Source: Allohahella marinimesophila (GTDB lineage: Bacteria; Pseudomonadota; Gammaproteobacteria; Pseudomonadales; Oleiphilaceae). Taken from it: 64,000 bases of DNA. The position numbers and the translations under genes were made by a program. Under the pieces are notes generated by a model. The model made no database searches, was not told the DNA's origin, and saw only the letters and a program-made list of their open reading frames with translations. Positions 35,867-44,318 of this stretch are shown in pieces (position 1 is the first letter of the stretch; each line of letters begins with the position of its first letter). The stretch spans positions 186,001 through 250,000 of the forward strand of contig NZ_BAABBO010000011.1 in the NCBI RefSeq assembly GCF_039538005.1, written 5' to 3'.

Positions 35867-36937
35867 TTGCCTGTTAAGTTGCGAGATAAAAAAATGTCCT
35901 TTAAATCCCTTTTAAGTGCCGGTGCGATCGTCATGACGATGCCGTTTCTGGCTCAGCATGCTCTGGCGGCCTCATGCCCGCAAACACCCATGACACCATT
36001 CGTGGATGCCCTGGATGTTGACAGCAAATACTCCACTTCCGATGCCACACGCTCCACACTGGGTACGGTTGATTCACTGTCTGTCGCTACGCGAGACTAT
36101 CTGGGCGAGTACGCCGCCAGTATTGTGTTCTTTGCGGACTATCATGATCAACGCGCAGGTACCTCCGCCGGTCGGGTCGGGTTGGACTGCATGAATGTCT
36201 GGCTGGACAAGTGGGCGTCGGCCAATGCCATGCTGACTGAAGATTCCACGCCGACAGGTCAGGCGGTCAGAGTATGGACCATCGCCTCCATTGCATCCGC
36301 CATCCTCAAGACACAGGGCAGAGAGCCCGGTGCGTTAAAGATGAGCGAGCAGACTATACAGTGGCTACAGCGTCTTGCTGAAAGGGTGGTGGCCGATTAC
36401 GAGCACCGCTTCACCAGCAAAGGCAGCAGGATGAACAATCACGACTACTGGGGCGCCTGGGCTGTCGCATCGGTGAGCGCTGCGACGGGTTCCGGCACCA
36501 GCGTGCCATATGCGTACCGCGTGTTTGACCATGCCATGCAGAATGCTGCCTGGGATTCCAGAACAGGAACATATTACCTGCCTAACGAGACAGGCCGCGG
36601 CAATCTGGGTCTGCATTATACTCAGTTTGCGCTGGCTCCACTCGCCATGCTGTCGGAGTACCTGCCGAAACTGGGTTATACCGTGCATCATCAGCAAAGC
36701 CAGATCATGGATTCGCTGGCCACCTCTGCGCTCGAGGCATTCCTGAACAAGTCTGCCTATCGACACCTGTTCACCACGACGCAGAAGCAGCCGTCAGCCG
36801 ACAGTTTTACCTGGGCCCGTGTGTACCACAGCAACAATCCGGCTAATAAGGCTGCAGCGAACATCATGGGTCGCTACAGCAAATATCTGACCTCACATAG
36901 CAAAATCGGTGGCGAGCTCTCCAGACTTTACCCCTGA
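35867..36937 (+). CDS. PL5 alginate lyase, stand-alone paralogue
   Basis: A PL5 alginate lyase relative of AlgL, about 356 residues from a TTG at 35867 that has GGAAAGG six bases upstream; ATG 35894 (MSFKSLL) is an alternative with no clear ribosome site. A Sec signal peptide is cut near ALA, leaving a soluble periplasmic or secreted enzyme. The lyase signature NNHDYWGAW (~190) and the later GRGNLGLHYTQFAL with its Arg and Tyr match the PL5 catalytic set. It lies on the opposite strand, overlapping the end of algA by 10 bases, and is therefore outside the alginate operon. Confidence 0.85.
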   Translation: MPVKLRDKKMSFKSLLSAGAIVMTMPFLAQHALAASCPQTPMTPFVDALDVDSKYSTSDATRSTLGTVDSLSVATRDYLGEYAASIVFFADYHDQRAGTSAGRVGLDCMNVWLDKWASANAMLTEDSTPTGQAVRVWTIASIASAILKTQGREPGALKMSEQTIQWLQRLAERVVADYEHRFTSKGSRMNNHDYWGAWAVASVSAATGSGTSVPYAYRVFDHAMQNAAWDSRTGTYYLPNETGRGNLGLHYTQFALAPLAMLSEYLPKLGYTVHHQQSQIMDSLATSALEAFLNKSAYRHLFTTTQKQPSADSFTWARVYHSNNPANKAAANIMGRYSKYLTSHSKIGGELSRLYP

Positions 36938-38439
36938 GCAGCTACTGCCACGGCGGGTAAGGGCTTGGGTTTCGCTGGCGCTACGGCCGGTTTGGCTGCC
37001 AGGCTTCCCGGTCTTTCCGTCAGTGGTGTGCTCGACTGAGGGGCCCGGCCATATATATCGTCGAGCCGAACGATGTCGTCTTCACCAAGGTACGAGCCTG
37101 ACTGCACCTCGATGATTTCCAGCGGAATGATGCCGGGGTTAGTCAGGCGATGTACTTCACCTACCGGGATATAGGTCGACTCGTTTTCGCCAAGCAGGAA
37201 CACATCGGAGCCCCGAGTCACCTCTGCGGTTCCGCTCACGACGATCCAGTGTTCAGCGCGGTGGTGATGCTTCTGCAGTGAAAGGCTGGCGCCTGGCTTG
37301 ACCTTGATATTCTTGACCTGAAAGCGGGATCCAAGGTCTGTCGTCTGGTAGCTTCCCCAGGGTCTGAACACTTCCCGATGCACAATGTGCTCGCTGCGGT
37401 TCGCAGCCTTGAGCTGATTGACGATCGTCTTGACGTCCTGAACCGAGTCCCGGTGCGCAACAAGCACGGCATCTTTGGTGTCCACAATGAATAGATCCTG
37501 GACGCCGACCATCGCGACCAGTCGGTGGTCCGAGCGCACATAGCAGGCAGTCGACTCGTGGCTGACTACATCCCCCAGCAAAACATTGTCGTCGGCATCA
37601 CGCGTTTCTGTATCCCACAGACTCGACCATGAACCAAGATCACTCCAGCCAGCATTCAGCGTTACTGCAGTCGCTGTCTCTGTTTTTTCCATGAGTGCAT
37701 AGTCGATCGACTCGTCCGGACAATGCCGGAACTGTTCCGCAGGCAGCAGGCGACAGCCACCGACTGACTCGCTGGCCTCGAACGCCAGTTCGCAACTTTC
37801 GAACATTTCGGGGTAGTGGACAGCCAGCTCTTCGATATAGCGTCGAGCGCTGAACACGAACATGCCGCTGTTCCAGAAATACTCACCGCTCGCAAGATAC
37901 TGCATGGCTGTCTGCAGATCAGGCTTCTCGACGAACTCACTGACCACACTGGCCTGGGTACCGACGGCTTCACCGGTTCTGATATAGCCGTAGCCGGTCT
38001 CCGGTGCGGTGGGCGTAATGCCGAACAGAACGAGATCTCCGCGCTCTGCTCTTTCCTGCGCCACTCGCAGCGCCCGATGATACGCTGGAAGATCAGCGAT
38101 GTAATGGTCGGCGGGAAGCACCGCGATAATGTCATCGCGTCCGCTGGACAGAACTTCGAGCGCTGCCATCGCCACGGCTGGCGCTGTGTTACGGCCAAAC
38201 GGCTCGAGAATGATCTGCAGCGGTGTGCACCCGATCGACTGCAGCTGTTCCTGAACAAGAAAGCGATGCGCTTCGTTGGTCACCACGACTGGCGGCGACA
38301 GGCCGTCTGGCAGGCGGCCGATGGTCTGCTGGAACATGGACTGTTCGCCGACCAAGGGCAGGAACTGCTTCGGGTAGCCTTGACGTGATAGCGGCCAAAG
38401 TCTTGAACCGTTACCGCCTGAAAGTATTACTGGAATCAT
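36928..38439 (-). CDS. algA: Mannose-1-phosphate guanylyltransferase / mannose-6-phosphate isomerase
   Basis: A 503-residue bifunctional enzyme. The N-terminal nucleotidyltransferase has LSGGNGSRLWPLSR (~7-20), PKQFLPL and FVEKP. The C-terminal cupin phosphomannose isomerase has RPWGSYQTTD, KPGASLSLQKHHHRAEHW (metal ligands) and a final barrel. It isomerises fructose-6-P to mannose-6-P and makes GDP-mannose from mannose-1-P for AlgD. It is the last gene of the alginate operon, 5 bases after the AlgG-like gene. The last ~35 residues are a Pro/Ala-rich tail not needed for catalysis. Confidence 0.92.
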   Translation of the reverse strand: MIPVILSGGNGSRLWPLSRQGYPKQFLPLVGEQSMFQQTIGRLPDGLSPPVVVTNEAHRFLVQEQLQSIGCTPLQIILEPFGRNTAPAVAMAALEVLSSGRDDIIAVLPADHYIADLPAYHRALRVAQERAERGDLVLFGITPTAPETGYGYIRTGEAVGTQASVVSEFVEKPDLQTAMQYLASGEYFWNSGMFVFSARRYIEELAVHYPEMFESCELAFEASESVGGCRLLPAEQFRHCPDESIDYALMEKTETATAVTLNAGWSDLGSWSSLWDTETRDADDNVLLGDVVSHESTACYVRSDHRLVAMVGVQDLFIVDTKDAVLVAHRDSVQDVKTIVNQLKAANRSEHIVHREVFRPWGSYQTTDLGSRFQVKNIKVKPGASLSLQKHHHRAEHWIVVSGTAEVTRGSDVFLLGENESTYIPVGEVHRLTNPGIIPLEIIEVQSGSYLGEDDIVRLDDIYGRAPQSSTPLTERPGSLAAKPAVAPAKPKPLPAVAVAAQG

Positions 38440-38444
38440 GTCAG

Positions 38445-39953
38445 TTACTCCCTCTGGTGCTGTGCTGGATGAAACGTTGCTTGCCGGATCTGTATGGCTT
38501 GATCGGGGGTCTTGCTGGACTTCAGTATCTGCGTTTGTGTGGTCGCCAGTTGACCTCTGATGACCGGTTGGACCACATATCGCGCTCTGAACTCGTTGCC
38601 GGACAGCCCGAGAATGGCGCCGCCGCTGGTGCTGATACTCGCCTCACCGCTATTGGCAAAGACGTTGTCCTGCAGCCATAGCGGCTGACTGGAGGACTGT
38701 TCTGCAAACACGGCTCGCAAGGCATAGTGCTCATTGCCAACAACATCGTTGCCCCGGGCGAGCAAAGGCCCGCTGTGATGGCTGTTGATGCCTGAGCGCG
38801 CACTGTTTCTGATTCGGTTTTTTTCCAGAATCAAAGGGCCATTATCAGCGCGCACTTCCTGAAAACGGATACCATCCCCGCCTGACCCTGCCAGAAAATT
38901 GTTGATGATCGACAGCGAACTGACGCTGCCTTCTATGCGTACCGCATCGCGGTGCGTGGCGCTTATGAGGTTATCGCGCAGGCGAATGTGACCTCCGTTT
39001 CGTATTCTGACGCCGGCGTTGTATCGCGTCCGCTCGATTCTGCTATTGGCAAGCTGAAGATCGCCTGCACTGAAGTCGATACCGTATCGGGCCGAGTCCT
39101 CTATGACCGTAGTGCTGATCCTGACCTTGGCCTGGTCACTGGTCAGCCCCGCCTCCATCCGCTCGAGTACACTGTCTGCCATCTGCAGGCTGGAGGAGCC
39201 ACGCCTTTGCAGGCTGGCGTGATGGCCAAGCGTCAGTCCGCTGGACAGATAGGCGTTGTATCCCAGCCGATGCAGCCTGGCGCGCTCCAGATAGGTGCGG
39301 CTACCGTTCCAGCCAAGAATGAATGGACGAAATCGTGTCCCGCCCTTCAGTTCTGCCTGCAGCGTGGTGATTTCTGCATCTATGACGGACAATGAGCCTG
39401 CGTTGACTATGACTGCTGCGGCACTGGCGTCGAGCATCAGCACTGCATTCTCGACAGTCAGGGTGGCGTTGTGTCCGATGATGAGCGGGTAATGCAGGTG
39501 ATAGATCGGCCGTCCTGCTTCATCCTGACCTTTCAATTCGAGTATCGAGGCATTGCGCAACTTACGGGTGAGGCCGGCTAGACTGCTGTTGCCCTTGTGA
39601 AGCGTCAAGGCTCGTGGGTGCGTCGGCTGGTATCTGCTCGCAATTCGAAGGAGCCCATTGTGCACCAGCGATTCAAAGATCCAGCTGCCGGCCTGGGCTG
39701 AGAACAGGGTGTCCAGTGAATATCTTGTATCGACGTCCACGGCTTCAGCACCGGGCTGCGTCAGCTCTGTAATGTCGTCACAACAGGCAGTCGGAAGACC
39801 TGCTGCTGCCTCAAATTCTGCCCGTGAGAGCTGCTCGACCACTGGCCTTTCCAGGCTGATGTTCACAGCGCTGACCTGGCTAGCCATAAGCATGGACAAT
39901 AGCAGAATCAGGCCAGCCAGTTTTGCAGGTGCGGGGCTTCGGACGCAGGTCAT
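38445..39953 (-). CDS. algG: AlgG-like right-handed beta-helix protein (mannuronan epimerase homologue)
   Basis: A 502-residue protein with a Sec signal peptide (cut near ASQVSA) and a long right-handed parallel beta-helix, the fold of AlgG, the periplasmic mannuronan C5-epimerase. Its place between algL and algA fits. However the catalytic AlgG motif YGIDPHDRS is replaced by YGIDFSAGD (~300), losing the catalytic His/Asp pair. It may be inactive as an epimerase, have moved its active site, or serve as a scaffold protecting the chain. Its ATG overlaps the algL stop by four bases. The homology call is firmer than the activity. Confidence 0.72.
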   Translation of the reverse strand: MTCVRSPAPAKLAGLILLLSMLMASQVSAVNISLERPVVEQLSRAEFEAAAGLPTACCDDITELTQPGAEAVDVDTRYSLDTLFSAQAGSWIFESLVHNGLLRIASRYQPTHPRALTLHKGNSSLAGLTRKLRNASILELKGQDEAGRPIYHLHYPLIIGHNATLTVENAVLMLDASAAAVIVNAGSLSVIDAEITTLQAELKGGTRFRPFILGWNGSRTYLERARLHRLGYNAYLSSGLTLGHHASLQRRGSSSLQMADSVLERMEAGLTSDQAKVRISTTVIEDSARYGIDFSAGDLQLANSRIERTRYNAGVRIRNGGHIRLRDNLISATHRDAVRIEGSVSSLSIINNFLAGSGGDGIRFQEVRADNGPLILEKNRIRNSARSGINSHHSGPLLARGNDVVGNEHYALRAVFAEQSSSQPLWLQDNVFANSGEASISTSGGAILGLSGNEFRARYVVQPVIRGQLATTQTQILKSSKTPDQAIQIRQATFHPAQHQRE

Positions 39954-41065
39954 GATCGATCTCCTGGCAATTTGAGACGCACATCAGACTGCTTTCCCGT
40001 CAGCGGTTCACCGAACCAGGGTTCGAGATTTCCGCCGATCTGACTGTAGCCGTCGACATCTCCATCCCGGTCCAGATAGAGTGCTTTCGCGAGGCTATGT
40101 GTCGGGTGTAGTTGTAGCCATGGAATGAGCCAGGCAAGTTTGTAATCGGGTACCGACTTTTGGTCTTTCTTGAGGACACCACCAACCTGATCCGGATCCA
40201 GCACGCTCTGAGCTGCAAAATTCACCAGCGCATCCAGTCGGGACTGATCGGCTTCATTGAGCTCGAAGCCGTTAGGCGGTAGTGCGGCCGCCAGCATGAC
40301 GAGAGGCACAAGGGCGTAGTGTGTGTAGTTGGCTGCGAGGTGTTCCCGCCCAATTTCGTTCGGTAGCCAGGCGTACTGTCCTGAAGACGAGAGCTCAAGC
40401 TGTCTCAAAGCACGCCGAAATCTTGCGTCCGCCCAGGTAAGGTAGTCGCGTTTATCCAGCAGCAGGCCAGTAGATGCTACAGCCCAGGCCGCCCAGTAAT
40501 CGTGATTATTGAAATAGCTGAACCCCGGATCGAGGCGCCTGTCATAATCTGCCACAACCTTATCGGCCATCGCTTGTAACCACTTATCGCTGGCCGGATC
40601 GGCCGGTAACCGTCCTGGCAAGACCTGCTCCAGCTTGAGCAGTACTGAAGCGATGCTGGCCAGTGCCCATTTTCGTACGGCGACTCCGGTCTTGGTGGCC
40701 TCCTCATGCAGCAACGCGTTTTCAGTAGCCCACGCATGCAACCATCCCGAGACACAGGTCAGTGCTACCTTTCCCTTGGCGTCATCAGAATTATTGATGG
40801 CATAATCGCCAAGTCTCACCAGCCCCTTGGTAAAATCCGTTACCTGCTCCTGAATCGCTTCTGATTGTTCGGAGCGTTCGCGCAGGGTTGTCTTGGTCGC
40901 TTCGCTTTGATCGTATTTGCTTTCAATGAGCAGAGGACCGGTCCACGGGGCCGGTACCAATTTCGGACAGTCTTCAACGACGATGGCATCCGCGTGTGGC
41001 GTACTGCAGGCAGTCATGAGAGTGAGGCTCAGCAGGCCAAAGCCAGTCATCTTCAGTACCCGCAT
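39950..41065 (-). CDS. algL: Alginate lyase AlgL (PL5), predicted lipoprotein
   Basis: A 371-residue protein. The signal peptide ends in a lipobox LTLMTAC (Cys ~20), unlike the soluble AlgL of Pseudomonas, so it is probably membrane-anchored in the periplasm. The PL5 catalytic set is present: KWALASIAS, NNHDYWAAW (~190, Asn and His) and GREHLAANYTHYAL (Arg, Tyr). It degrades alginate by beta-elimination and clears chains left in the periplasm. It starts inside the end of algX (13-base overlap) and its stop overlaps the AlgG-like ATG. Confidence 0.88.
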   Translation of the reverse strand: MRVLKMTGFGLLSLTLMTACSTPHADAIVVEDCPKLVPAPWTGPLLIESKYDQSEATKTTLRERSEQSEAIQEQVTDFTKGLVRLGDYAINNSDDAKGKVALTCVSGWLHAWATENALLHEEATKTGVAVRKWALASIASVLLKLEQVLPGRLPADPASDKWLQAMADKVVADYDRRLDPGFSYFNNHDYWAAWAVASTGLLLDKRDYLTWADARFRRALRQLELSSSGQYAWLPNEIGREHLAANYTHYALVPLVMLAAALPPNGFELNEADQSRLDALVNFAAQSVLDPDQVGGVLKKDQKSVPDYKLAWLIPWLQLHPTHSLAKALYLDRDGDVDGYSQIGGNLEPWFGEPLTGKQSDVRLKLPGDRS

Positions 41066-42477
41066 AGCTGGAACTCCACGCTGGCGTCGGTTGCAAAGGG
41101 TTCACTCGGCTCGAGGAAGACAGAAAGCAGATTAGCGCCCCTAACTGTTGCGTCAGTGCTCAACTCAAGCAGATAGCGACCACCACTCACGGCAGCAGAA
41201 CGCCGATACCAGACCTTGTCGCGCATACCGTTGTCGTAATAGGTAATGACATAAAAATCCCTGATGTTGGCATCGGAGAAATTCAATTCGATGAAGCCCT
41301 GTTGATTGGTAAAATCTTTCTGTTGTCTGCCAGCGTTGGCGTACAACTCGACACGAGTGCCTGCAGCCATCGCCGGCAACGCGGTTGTGAGCGGCTCAAC
41401 GAGCTTCTTATTGAGAGCACAGCCGCCAACGATGGCTGGTAGCAATTCCCTGTACATCAATGGATCTTCCAGTCGCCAGTTTGCAGGGTGTTCCCATATG
41501 ATGAGTTTCGGCGGTGCTTCCGGATCATAGTCTTCGGACAGCAGGTAGTTCAGCAGTGAGCCGTCTTGGCCTGCACCTGGCAAGGCGTAATTGAGCATGT
41601 CCACAGACAGACCTTGCTTGAGAAAACCTTCGAAGTTGTAGTTTTTGAAGGCTTCATCTCGGGCGGCGCTGTTGCTGGTGCCTATCAGCACGACCTCAGG
41701 GTCTCCGCTGTCCCCAAACAGCGCATCTGCGCCGTCTTCAGCGGCGGGAACTGTCTGATAACCCTGCACATACTGAAAACCATAGTTGTTGCCACAAATC
41801 TGGCGAAGTGCACGGTTCATCGTGCCATCCTTCGCGATTTTGGTAACGGACTCCGTGACGAACTGCTTTTCAGCCAGATCTTCGTAAACCGGGTGAGCCA
41901 GAAGGGCTTCAACGGTAAGTTCTGCCGTCACTCTGGCGCCAAAGGGAGTCCAGTGATGGTCGCGACGAAAGAAATAGTCTTCGGTCTTGGGCATGTCGAG
42001 CAAGCGAGTCACATCGGGCACGATCGCCCCGGCCTCTTGCAGTTGCGCAAGGAAATGGGTGAGCTTCATTCGGGCCAGATCGGGAGCGAAGCCATAGCGT
42101 TTGTCCTCCCGTACCTTGTCAGCGTGAAGCATGCCTCTGGTGGGTTGCACGACCATGGCGACCTCGATTCCAAGATTCTTCAGAGCAGCGATCAATCGTC
42201 TGAACTGAGGCACCATGTCATCAGGAATGCCAAAGTCGTTACTCAAGTCAAAATCCGAACGAAACAGCCAGTTATCGTGACCAGGCGCAATTTGACTCAT
42301 GGCTTTCATCACACCCTCCTGATAGTGGCTGCTGTCAGTGAGGCCGTCACACAGGAGGCACTCGAGATCCTCGCAGGGTGCCTCAGCCTTGGCATCCGAA
42401 GCTGAAGCCCCAGAGGACCACAGCAGGAAAATCGCCAGACTAAAAAAGGCTCGCATGTTCTGATGACAACTCAACAT
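41053..42477 (-). CDS. algX: Alginate O-acetyltransferase AlgX
   Basis: A 474-residue protein read from ATG 42477, which has GGAG six bases upstream. A signal peptide is cut near ASA. The N-terminal SGNH-like domain has the catalytic Asp173 and His175 in RRDHHWTPFGAR and Ser268 in GTSNS, corresponding to Pseudomonas D174/H176/S269. The C-terminal ~110 residues form the carbohydrate-binding module. It transfers acetyl groups to mannuronate in the periplasm and is part of the export complex. It ends 13 bases inside algL. Confidence 0.9.
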   Translation of the reverse strand: MLSCHQNMRAFFSLAIFLLWSSGASASDAKAEAPCEDLECLLCDGLTDSSHYQEGVMKAMSQIAPGHDNWLFRSDFDLSNDFGIPDDMVPQFRRLIAALKNLGIEVAMVVQPTRGMLHADKVREDKRYGFAPDLARMKLTHFLAQLQEAGAIVPDVTRLLDMPKTEDYFFRRDHHWTPFGARVTAELTVEALLAHPVYEDLAEKQFVTESVTKIAKDGTMNRALRQICGNNYGFQYVQGYQTVPAAEDGADALFGDSGDPEVVLIGTSNSAARDEAFKNYNFEGFLKQGLSVDMLNYALPGAGQDGSLLNYLLSEDYDPEAPPKLIIWEHPANWRLEDPLMYRELLPAIVGGCALNKKLVEPLTTALPAMAAGTRVELYANAGRQQKDFTNQQGFIELNFSDANIRDFYVITYYDNGMRDKVWYRRSAAVSGGRYLLELSTDATVRGANLLSVFLEPSEPFATDASVEFQLCGY

Positions 42478-42513
42478 TCAGCGCTCCACAGCATCTCTCA
42501 GTTTTAGGGCCGG

Positions 42514-43179
42514 CTACTCGAGACTGGTAATGGCGTCTGCTACCACCAGTGGCTTGAGGGCCCCTGCCTGCGGGTAGATGACATAGCTGTAGGATCGTCC
42601 CTTTTTCAGGAAGACTGGCTCGAACGCAGCTGCTTCTGAGCCAGCCGCCCAGGCAGAGAGGCCAATCTTGACCTCATTGATTTCCCGCTGGCCGTTAGCC
42701 ATCGGAGAAATATTGGGCACCACCGCGTGCTTGCCATCAGCTGTTTTCAGATCCAGCGGCTGATCGCTGAGATTGTAGAACGCCACCTGAGCCTTTTTGC
42801 GCCCCTGGTAATACTTGTCCTCGATGGGCGTCACCTTCCCGTCGTGGAACACGAGGGTCCACGCACTGTTTTTAGGAAACTGCTGCTCCAGGCGCTCACC
42901 GTTGACTTCGATAACCTGAGCTTGTCCACCGGTGAAAAACACATAGTCACTGACTTGATAACTACCGACCGTCTGCACGGCAGTCTTTCCTCCGAACTTG
43001 ACCGAAGCGGTCTTGTCGGCAAGGTTGATAACGCGAGCGAATGCCGAATCGGCCGGCGCTGTCGCATCGTAGAGCGCTTCATTGCCATCCTTCGCGGAGG
43101 CCGAAACCCCGACAAGCGACAACATTGTGAACAGACAGAACTGAAGCCAGTTGGCTGGCTTGCTAGAAACACGTGGCAT
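42514..43179 (-). CDS. algF: Alginate O-acetylation protein AlgF
   Basis: A 221-residue periplasmic protein from ATG 43179. A signal peptide is cut near VSASA, followed by the AlgF-like start of the mature protein (EALYDATAPADSAFARVIN). It is beta-rich with conserved turns (VEVNGERLEQQ-like, YSYVIYPQ near the C-terminus). AlgF works with AlgI and AlgJ in acetylation; its exact chemistry is not defined. It lies between algJ (26 bases upstream) and algX. Confidence 0.85.
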   Translation of the reverse strand: MPRVSSKPANWLQFCLFTMLSLVGVSASAKDGNEALYDATAPADSAFARVINLADKTASVKFGGKTAVQTVGSYQVSDYVFFTGGQAQVIEVNGERLEQQFPKNSAWTLVFHDGKVTPIEDKYYQGRKKAQVAFYNLSDQPLDLKTADGKHAVVPNISPMANGQREINEVKIGLSAWAAGSEAAAFEPVFLKKGRSYSYVIYPQAGALKPLVVADAITSLE

Positions 43180-43205
43180 ACTATTCACCTCGGAAAATTG
43201 ATTGT

Positions 43206-44309
43206 TCAAAGCAGTTGGTCGACAGTCGCCCGCCAGCTGGCGTAGCTGTTTTCCTGGGAAAGCAGCGACCGCACCGGGAACTCCCATATGATGGTCTTCA
43301 GGTCATTATCTTCGGGCAGACCTGCCGCGAAGAACTCCTCCATGGCCGCTATCGGCCCCTTGGCCTCGACAGCAACCGTGATGAGATCGGAACGGATAGC
43401 CTCCTTGACGAAGCCTGCCAGATTCCATTCATCCATTTTCGTGTAACTTGAGCCAACCAACGCGACTTCCACTGCGGTCTCGCCGAACAGAGCCGCTTCA
43501 TCTTCAGTGGCGCTCGCCGCAATCGTTTGATACTGGTCGACCAGCTCCGTGGCCAGGAGTTCAGGGGCCATCCATTCGCTGACCTTGATGTAGTTCGTGA
43601 GATCGCCTTTGAACTCGGATTTCCCGATGGTTTCGCTAGTGAAGACAGTGCTACCCACAATGTCCGGGAATCTGGCAGCCAGCGTCTGGGCGGCCAGTCT
43701 GGCGCCCTGGGGCGTCCAGTGCGTATCTCTCTTGAGATACAGCGGCGTCTGGTGTCGCTGGGCAAGAAAGGCTGGCCGGACATCGGCAAATTCAATGCCG
43801 TTGCGGGTAAGCGCCTCAAGAAAAGCACCGTGTAGCGCCTCAGTCTTAGGGGTCAGCACGTGTCGGCTATAGTCGCTGTAGACATCGACCTTCATCGGAA
43901 CCGGCAGTAACACAAGCCGCTTGCCCTTTTGTCGGAGTGCCTCGGCAGCTTCTCTGACGGCTCGAAGCTCACGTTCTACTGCAGCATCGAGATCCTGGGG
44001 AAACAGATACTCCTGATTGGTAAACAACCAGCCTTCCTTGCCTATCATGACGCCGGAATGACCTTCTTCGAAGGCCCAGTAGCTCAGATTTGACCAGGCT
44101 TCGATGGCTGCTTGTCTGACGAAGAATTCCCCGTCGTAGGCCTTTTCAAATTTCCGTGACAGTTCCCCACTCAGGAAGAGTGAGGCTGCGTCTTTTTCCG
44201 TCGTGGCGAATCGCCAGAGCTGTGGTAGCGAATACACCACCATGCCGGTCATCATGATCAGAAAAAGAACGCCGTTGATCCTGCTTGCACTTTGCATGAC
44301 TGGAAACAT
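43206..44309 (-). CDS. algJ: Alginate O-acetylation protein AlgJ
   Basis: A 367-residue protein with AGGAGAGG before the ATG. One N-terminal membrane segment (INGVLFLIMMTGMVVYSL) anchors it, leaving an SGNH-like domain in the periplasm. Catalytic residues are Asp195 and His197 in RDTHWTPQGAR and Ser in GSSYT (~288). It resembles AlgX without the carbohydrate-binding module. It is thought to carry acetyl groups from AlgI to AlgX/alginate. It starts 10 bases after the end of the algI frame. Confidence 0.9.
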   Translation of the reverse strand: MFPVMQSASRINGVLFLIMMTGMVVYSLPQLWRFATTEKDAASLFLSGELSRKFEKAYDGEFFVRQAAIEAWSNLSYWAFEEGHSGVMIGKEGWLFTNQEYLFPQDLDAAVERELRAVREAAEALRQKGKRLVLLPVPMKVDVYSDYSRHVLTPKTEALHGAFLEALTRNGIEFADVRPAFLAQRHQTPLYLKRDTHWTPQGARLAAQTLAARFPDIVGSTVFTSETIGKSEFKGDLTNYIKVSEWMAPELLATELVDQYQTIAASATEDEAALFGETAVEVALVGSSYTKMDEWNLAGFVKEAIRSDLITVAVEAKGPIAAMEEFFAAGLPEDNDLKTIIWEFPVRSLLSQENSYASWRATVDQLL

Positions 44310-44318
44310 GGTCCTCTC

